This document shows positions 27,690-32,536 of a stretch of DNA of 32,536 nucleotides, in pieces. Source of the stretch: Dehalococcoidia bacterium (lineage in GTDB: Bacteria > Chloroflexota > Dehalococcoidia > Dehalococcoidales > UBA1222); NCBI GenBank assembly GCA_009776735.1, contig WRNG01000008.1, forward strand, positions 1-32,536. The letters run 5' to 3'. The notes beneath the pieces were generated by a model, which was given only the letters and a program-made list of their open reading frames with translations, did not search any database and was not told the origin of the DNA. The position numbers and the translations under genes were made by a program. The stretch's first letter is position 1. Each line of letters starts with the position of its first letter.

Positions 27690-28244
27690 CTATTCCTCCG
27701 CTCCGTTCCCAACCATAACTTTTGACGGTCTAAGTACGCGCTCGTTAAGTTTATATCCTTTTTGCAATTCCTTAATAACTTGTCCATCCGGCCCGGAGAC
27801 ATTTCCAACGGCCTCATGTACACAAGGGTCAAACACCTCGCCCTGCGCGTTTATGCGGCTTAACCCTAATCCTTCAAGCGTTGTTTCCAATTTACGAGCA
27901 ATACCGCTAACCCCATCAACCCACGGATCAGAGGCCATTTTAGCTGGCATATGCTCCGCCGCTCTCTCAAAATCATCCAACACCGGCAATATTTTCAACA
28001 TTAAATCTGCATTGGCGAACTTTATGTAATCTATTTTATCCTGCTCCAAGCGCTTCTTAAAATTGACGAAGTCGGCTTGCCCACGCTGCCACCCATCAAG
28101 GTATTCCTTCGCCAAAGCCTTTGTCTCATCAAGTTCTTTCTTTAAACTCTCAATGGTCTCAGCCGACACCGGTTCTTCCTTAACAGTATTCATTTCATCA
28201 TCCCGATTGTTATGCGACTTAAAACTCATGTTCTCACCATCCAT
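27690..28244 (-). CDS. grpE: Nucleotide exchange factor GrpE
   Basis: WQRGQADFVNFKKRLEQDK, ILPVLDDFERA, GEVFDPCVHEAVGNVSG, GYKLNERVLRPSKVMVG; upstream of dnaK. Confidence 0.95.
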   Translation of the reverse strand: MDGENMSFKSHNNRDDEMNTVKEEPVSAETIESLKKELDETKALAKEYLDGWQRGQADFVNFKKRLEQDKIDYIKFANADLMLKILPVLDDFERAAEHMPAKMASDPWVDGVSGIARKLETTLEGLGLSRINAQGEVFDPCVHEAVGNVSGPDGQVIKELQKGYKLNERVLRPSKVMVGNGAEE

Positions 28245-28250
28245 ACGTAA

Positions 28251-29300
28251 TTAATTGTTTAGCGCATATGAGCACTCAGCGGAAGCGCCACCATATAATT
28301 CCGTCACCAACAAGCTGATTAAAGAAGAAACATAACTAAGCACCGCAATAGTGCGCTCATATTCCATCCGCGTGGGACCAACGACAGCAATACTTCCTAA
28401 CGGCACGCCCGGCAAACCATAGCGGCTGATTACCAAACTGCAATCATGCACAGCTTCCTCATGATTTTCATGTCCGATAACGACTCGGACCCCATAACCT
28501 GTCGGACATAGCGGTAACATCATGTCCAGCAATTTTTTTTGCTCAACCAAGCGAATAAGATTTAATAAACGTAGGCCATGGCTAAATTCAGGTTGATTAA
28601 TCAGGAAATGCCAACCCTCCAAGAAGACTTTTCTCCCACTGTGAGCATCCTCGGCTTGCAGCATATGCACGACATGACGTATGACATGTTTTTCGGCCGG
28701 CTCCAACTGCGCAATACTTTTTTCGATTTGGATCGCACTTGAACCCGCAAATAATCCGTTCAAACGACTAACAATAATAGATAACTCTTCCTGCGTCACA
28801 GGCTCATCAAAACTCACCAGTTGCTGACACACTTTGGCACCCTGCACAACCAATACCGCCAAGACCAAATTGGGCTGAATTGACACCAGCTCCAAATACT
28901 TGTATTTGGTGGCAGGGGAAGAGGGAGAAGTAACTATGGCCACATTTTTTACCTGCTGCGCCAGCAGTGTTACCGCCAGATTCAGCCACTCCTCCAGCTT
29001 GTCCTCTACCTGGTGGAATAGGTGGTTAATCAGAAACTGTTCCTCAAGAGGAAGCTCGGCGCCTTTAAGACTGGAGACATGATAGCGATAACCTTTATCT
29101 GAGGGCATTGAACCTGCGGCATGATGCGGGCGGACAATATACCCCCCCTCTTCCAAGCGAGCCACATCGTTACGTACAGTCGCCGAACTCACATCAAGCC
29201 CACATTCGCCAAGTACACTTAACGAAGATACCGGTACCACCCTCGAAACGTACTGGCGTACAATAGAGTTAAGTATTAATTCCTCTCTTAGTTTCAGCAT
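28251..29300 (-). CDS. hrcA: Heat-inducible transcription repressor HrcA
   Basis: N-terminal HTH LILNSIVRQYVSRVVPVSS...SSATVRNDVARLEEGGYIVRPHHAAGSMPSDKGYRYHV; C-term GPTRMEYERTIAVL; CIRCE immediately upstream. Start set at ATG 29300 (the ORF track start is a TTG inside CIRCE). Confidence 0.94.
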   Translation of the reverse strand: MLKLREELILNSIVRQYVSRVVPVSSLSVLGECGLDVSSATVRNDVARLEEGGYIVRPHHAAGSMPSDKGYRYHVSSLKGAELPLEEQFLINHLFHQVEDKLEEWLNLAVTLLAQQVKNVAIVTSPSSPATKYKYLELVSIQPNLVLAVLVVQGAKVCQQLVSFDEPVTQEELSIIVSRLNGLFAGSSAIQIEKSIAQLEPAEKHVIRHVVHMLQAEDAHSGRKVFLEGWHFLINQPEFSHGLRLLNLIRLVEQKKLLDMMLPLCPTGYGVRVVIGHENHEEAVHDCSLVISRYGLPGVPLGSIAVVGPTRMEYERTIAVLSYVSSLISLLVTELYGGASAECSYALNN

Positions 29301-29302
29301 AA

Positions 29303-29329
29303 TTAGCAATCTCGTAGTTAGATTGCTAA
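29303..29329. promoter_or_regulatory. CIRCE operator variant TTAGCAATC-N9-GATTGCTAA
   Basis: 9-9-9 inverted repeat directly upstream of hrcA; differs from canonical TTAGCACTC-N9-GAGTGCTAA at one symmetric position. Confidence 0.92.
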
Positions 29330-29358
29330 TGCTAACACGTCTTGCCTTATTTTGTCAA
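29329..29358 (-). promoter_or_regulatory. Putative hrcA operon promoter TTGACA-N18-TAGCAT overlapping CIRCE
   Basis: TTGACA at 29358-29353 (minus), TAGCAT at 29334-29329. Confidence 0.5.
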
Positions 29359-29378
29359 GGGGGTAGGCCTTGACAAAA
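29350..29378. repeat. 11-bp perfect inverted repeat TTTTGTCAAGG-GGGTAGG-CCTTGACAAAA
   Basis: Read directly; contains the hrcA -35 TTGACA in one arm. Confidence 0.85.
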
Positions 29379-29447
29379 CTGACTGAAGGCTACCGAGGCT
29401 CTCAATAAATGATATGATATGCTTAAATAAAGGAAGCACGAAAAGAT

Positions 29448-29804
29448 ATGAAAATCGGGTTCACCCAAATCATCTTGATACTGGTTATTGCCGGCATAAT
29501 CTTGCTGACAATAAGAGGTGCGCCGCGGCGTAAAGCCGCCCAATCGGGTCCAAAACGCACTAAAACAGTAAGAAAAACTGTTGACACTGAGGAAGAAGCC
29601 GCGATAAAGAATGCCAGACGAAAACGTTTTCGCTGGTTGGGTATCGCTTTTGTCATTATCGGGTTGGTAGCGCTGGGCAGTATAATCAAAATCTTCACTA
29701 ATATTTTTACGGCGGTACTCAGCTCGGGAGTGGTTTTTTCGCTTATTGCCATCATCGTTGTGCTATGTGGTCTTGTTTTCTTGGTATTTTCCATCCGCCG
29801 ATAG
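29448..29804 (+). CDS. Hypothetical membrane protein (three predicted TM segments, basic linker)
   Basis: FTQIILILVIAGIILLTI, basic RGAPRRKAAQSGPKRTKTVRK, then LGIAFVIIGLVALGSIIKIF and VVFSLIAIIVVLCGLVFLVFSI. Confidence 0.65.
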   Translation: MKIGFTQIILILVIAGIILLTIRGAPRRKAAQSGPKRTKTVRKTVDTEEEAAIKNARRKRFRWLGIAFVIIGLVALGSIIKIFTNIFTAVLSSGVVFSLIAIIVVLCGLVFLVFSIRR

Positions 29805-29859
29805 CTTGACAGTTCTCAAATTAGCTTGTTAAACTGCCTTGCCCTGAGGAGTGCAAATA

Positions 29860-30699
29860 ATGAAAAAAGTTGGGATTGCTTTTCATCCCCTGAATGCCAG
29901 AGTACCGGAATTAATAAGCGAAATAAGTTCGGTATTGTATTCACACGGGCTTGAACAATGGCAATGCTCCGCCTGGGATGTCGCAGAATTGGGAAAACAG
30001 CTGCCGGGAACTGATCTGATTCTTACCTTAGGCGGTGACGGCACCATTTTGCGCGTGGCGCAAATATTGGGGGGCAATCAAATACCCATCACTGGCATTA
30101 ATCTCGGGCAGTTAGGCTTTCTTACGGAAATATCCCCCCATGACAACAGGCGGTTACTGAGTATACTGGCCGGCGAGGGTTGGTATGATGAGCGCGCCAT
30201 GCTGGAGGCCGAACTTACACAAATTGTAAATGGAAACACTCAGACGCAAAGATTTCACGCCCTTAACGACATCGTGATGGCCCGTGGAGCCATTGCTCGC
30301 ATCATTGAGGTCACGGCACGCATTGATGGCGCCGTTGTTAATAAATACAAAGCCGACGGGGCACTGGTATCCAGTGCCACCGGCAGTACCGGCTATGCTT
30401 TGGCGGCAGGAGGCCCGATTCTGAACCCCAAATCCACCGATATGCTTTTAATTCCCATCCTTCCACACGTTTCATTGCAGCATCCCCTTGTACTCGACAA
30501 TACCAGTGAAATAACCCTTACACTCTCCACAACCAGTCCGGCCACTCTTTCAATTGATGGACATATTAGCCTTGAACTTTTTGATGGGTGCAACGTTACC
30601 GTTCGCGGTAGCGCCAAAAGAACTCGTTTCTTGCGGATTGACCCACCGGAGCATTTTTATGCTTCACTAAGCAGTAAATTATCGAGGGCAACAAAATGA
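29860..30699 (+). CDS. nadK: NAD kinase
   Basis: LILTLGGDGTILRVAQIL, GINLGQLGFLTEI, NDIVMARGAIARII, YKADGALVSSATGSTGYALAAGGPI; ATG 29860 preceded by GAGGAG. Confidence 0.95.
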   Translation: MKKVGIAFHPLNARVPELISEISSVLYSHGLEQWQCSAWDVAELGKQLPGTDLILTLGGDGTILRVAQILGGNQIPITGINLGQLGFLTEISPHDNRRLLSILAGEGWYDERAMLEAELTQIVNGNTQTQRFHALNDIVMARGAIARIIEVTARIDGAVVNKYKADGALVSSATGSTGYALAAGGPILNPKSTDMLLIPILPHVSLQHPLVLDNTSEITLTLSTTSPATLSIDGHISLELFDGCNVTVRGSAKRTRFLRIDPPEHFYASLSSKLSRATK

Positions 30700-31157
30700 A
30701 ATACACAATCGAAAAAGCCAGAATCGAAGATGCCGTATCAATCCAAAAACTGATTAACTCGTTCGCCGATAATGGCGAAATGTTAGCTCGTCCGTTATCG
30801 GAAATCTATGAGAATATTCGGGATTTTTTCGTTGCACACTCCGACACAGAAATCATCGCCTGCGTTGCGCTACACATCTCATGGAGTGATATGGCCGAAG
30901 TTAAGAGCCTTGCCGTCAGCGAGGCACATCGTCGGGAAGGAGTAGGCGAAGCGCTTGTGAAAGCATGTCTGGAGGAAGCCACATCATTGGAAATTCCCAA
31001 TATTTTTGTTCTCACCTATGTGAAGACTTTTTTTGAGAAGTGTGGCTTTAAAGAGGTAAACAAATCTTCGTTGCCGCATAAAATCTGGGGTGAGTGTTAT
31101 CGTTGCCCCAAATTTCCCAACTGCGACGAAACAGCTATGGTGTATAAGGTCAAATAA
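30696..31157 (+). CDS. GNAT N-acetyltransferase, ArgA-like (N-acetylglutamate synthase-type short form)
   Basis: IEDAVSIQKLINSFADNGEMLARPLSEIYENIRDF, EVKSLAVSEAHRREGVGEALVKACLEEA, FFEKCGFKEV, C-terminal KIWGECYRCPKFPNCDETAM. Confidence 0.82.
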   Translation: MKYTIEKARIEDAVSIQKLINSFADNGEMLARPLSEIYENIRDFFVAHSDTEIIACVALHISWSDMAEVKSLAVSEAHRREGVGEALVKACLEEATSLEIPNIFVLTYVKTFFEKCGFKEVNKSSLPHKIWGECYRCPKFPNCDETAMVYKVK

Positions 31158-31687
31158 TGTCAGATTATCGTACTCTATCCAGTAAACGAATCTACTCGGG
31201 TCAAGTCATTAGTCTGCGGGTAGATAAAATACAACTGCCCTCTGGGCAGAAAGCCGAACGCGAGGTAATTGAACACCTCGGTGCGGTTGCCATTGTTGCT
31301 GTAGAGCCAAATGGCAACATCTTGTTGGTAAAGCAGTATCGTCACCCCACAGGCAAGGAACTCCTCGAAATACCTGCCGGCGGAGTTGAATCAGGAGAAA
31401 CACCGGAAGAAACCGCACGGCGTGAGTTACAGGAAGAGACCGGCTTCTTTCCCGGAGAATTGGAAAGACTAGCCGGATTTTATTCCGCACCCGGTTTTTC
31501 TAATGAGTTTTTGCACCTATTTTTAGCCACTGATTTGTCTCCGTCACTGCTTATCGCTGAAGACACTTCTGAGATTCAAGTCGTTTCGATTTCTCCATTG
31601 AAGGCAATGGAAATGATAAAAAGCGGTGAAATTATTGACGCTAAAAGTATCATCGGACTACTGTATTACCTTTCCCTTAGCCATTAG
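31157..31687 (+). CDS. NUDIX hydrolase, ADP-ribose pyrophosphatase-like
   Basis: NUDIX box GGVESGETPEETARRELQEETGF with IPAGG preceding. Confidence 0.92.
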   Translation: MSDYRTLSSKRIYSGQVISLRVDKIQLPSGQKAEREVIEHLGAVAIVAVEPNGNILLVKQYRHPTGKELLEIPAGGVESGETPEETARRELQEETGFFPGELERLAGFYSAPGFSNEFLHLFLATDLSPSLLIAEDTSEIQVVSISPLKAMEMIKSGEIIDAKSIIGLLYYLSLSH

Positions 31688-31790
31688 CGAATATGATTGC
31701 CGAATTCCTGCGTTGAACAACAATACAGGCCAGCTGAGATTATTGTTCAAAAATTGTCAGTCTTGGTGAATTTTATAGTGGTGTTTGTGT

Positions 31791-32536
31791 ATGCTAAATA
31801 TAAAATCGCTAACCATTAATTACGGCAAACGTACCATTCTTAAGAGCGTCAATGCCGAGTTCAAGCGTGGAACTATCACGGTCATCAAAGGCGAATCCGG
31901 CTCCGGCAAATCATCACTGCTCAACGTCTTGGGATTGATGCAGGCAGCTTCTAACTACGAATACACTTTTGACAATACAGTCGTTTCTAATTTCAACGAT
32001 AAAGAGCGTGCCGATTTCAGGTTGCATAACATCGGTTTCGTCTTTCAGCAAAGTAACCTCATCCAAGAACTGACCGCCAAGGAAAACCTCATCGTTCCCA
32101 TGTCCATTGCCGGCAAGAACACCGATATTGAAAAGAAAGCTCACGAACTAATTAGGTATGTGGGCTTGGAGAAAGTCTGGAACGATTACCCTGGAAGTTT
32201 ATCGGGTGGTGAGGAACAGCGCTTAGCGGTAGCTAGAGCCATTGCCAATGACGCGGATATCATTCTAGCCGATGAACCGACGGCATCACTTGACGCGGCG
32301 AATTCAAGCAAAGTTTTGGATTTGTTTAGCAAATTAGCCCACGAACTGAATAAGATTGTGATAGTGGTGTCGCACAACGAGTCAGTTGAAAAATATGCTG
32401 ATGTCATTTATGAAATCAAAGACGAAAACCTCGTCGTTACCAAATCATTGGCAGTTCGAGTCAAACCGGATATCTCTAGCGTCCAAACCAAACCATCTCA
32501 GAAACGTAGCTTAATGCGCTTTGTAAGGTACTACAC
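31791..32536 (+). CDS. ABC transporter ATP-binding protein (MacB/LolD-like), truncated by window edge
   Basis: Translated by hand: MLNIKSLTINYGKRTILKSVNAEFKRGTITVIKGESGSGKSSLLNVLGLM...LSGGEEQRLAVARAIANDADIILADEPTASLD...IVVSHNE; no stop to 32536; absent from ORF track. Confidence 0.92.
   Translation, partial: MLNIKSLTINYGKRTILKSVNAEFKRGTITVIKGESGSGKSSLLNVLGLMQAASNYEYTFDNTVVSNFNDKERADFRLHNIGFVFQQSNLIQELTAKENLIVPMSIAGKNTDIEKKAHELIRYVGLEKVWNDYPGSLSGGEEQRLAVARAIANDADIILADEPTASLDAANSSKVLDLFSKLAHELNKIVIVVSHNESVEKYADVIYEIKDENLVVTKSLAVRVKPDISSVQTKPSQKRSLMRFVRYY

Noticed and set aside
1-32536. CRISPR arrays, tRNA/rRNA genes, prophage or multi-gene defence system
   Set aside because: No regularly spaced repeats, cloverleaf sequences, structural phage genes or defence-gene clusters were recognised on either strand.

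Overview
This is a mostly housekeeping bacterial chromosome segment. Gene content and order are tentatively Chloroflexota/Dehalococcoidia-like, but this is an inference and no search was run. It carries: rplU-rpmA-rpmE-DUF1385; hisA-hisI; an EXLDI-type protein; ybeY and a flavoprotein; a gatC-gatA-membrane protein cluster; miaB-yajC-nadB-nadC; a broken MerR/GyrI-like regulator; an IS1595-like transposase homologue whose catalytic motifs look lost; gltX and a radical SAM (PflX-like) gene; fpg-polA; argF; der-plsY-gpsA; an hrcA-grpE-dnaK-J protein-dnaJ heat-shock operon with a CIRCE element; nadK, GNAT and NUDIX genes; and an ABC transporter ATPase running off the right edge that is missing from the ORF track. 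I found no CRISPR array, rRNA, tRNA, prophage or recognisable multi-gene defence system. The most interesting signals are: (1) apparent non-canonical start codons placed correctly after strong SD sequences (ATA for rplU, ACG for nadB); (2) an intact but apparently catalytically dead IS1595-like ORF with its own consensus promoter, a candidate domesticated transposase; (3) a consensus promoter that puts +1 exactly on the ATG of the EXLDI gene (leaderless); (4) a variant CIRCE plus a second 11-bp inverted repeat at hrcA; and (5) an unlisted 47-aa basic small ORF downstream of fpg.
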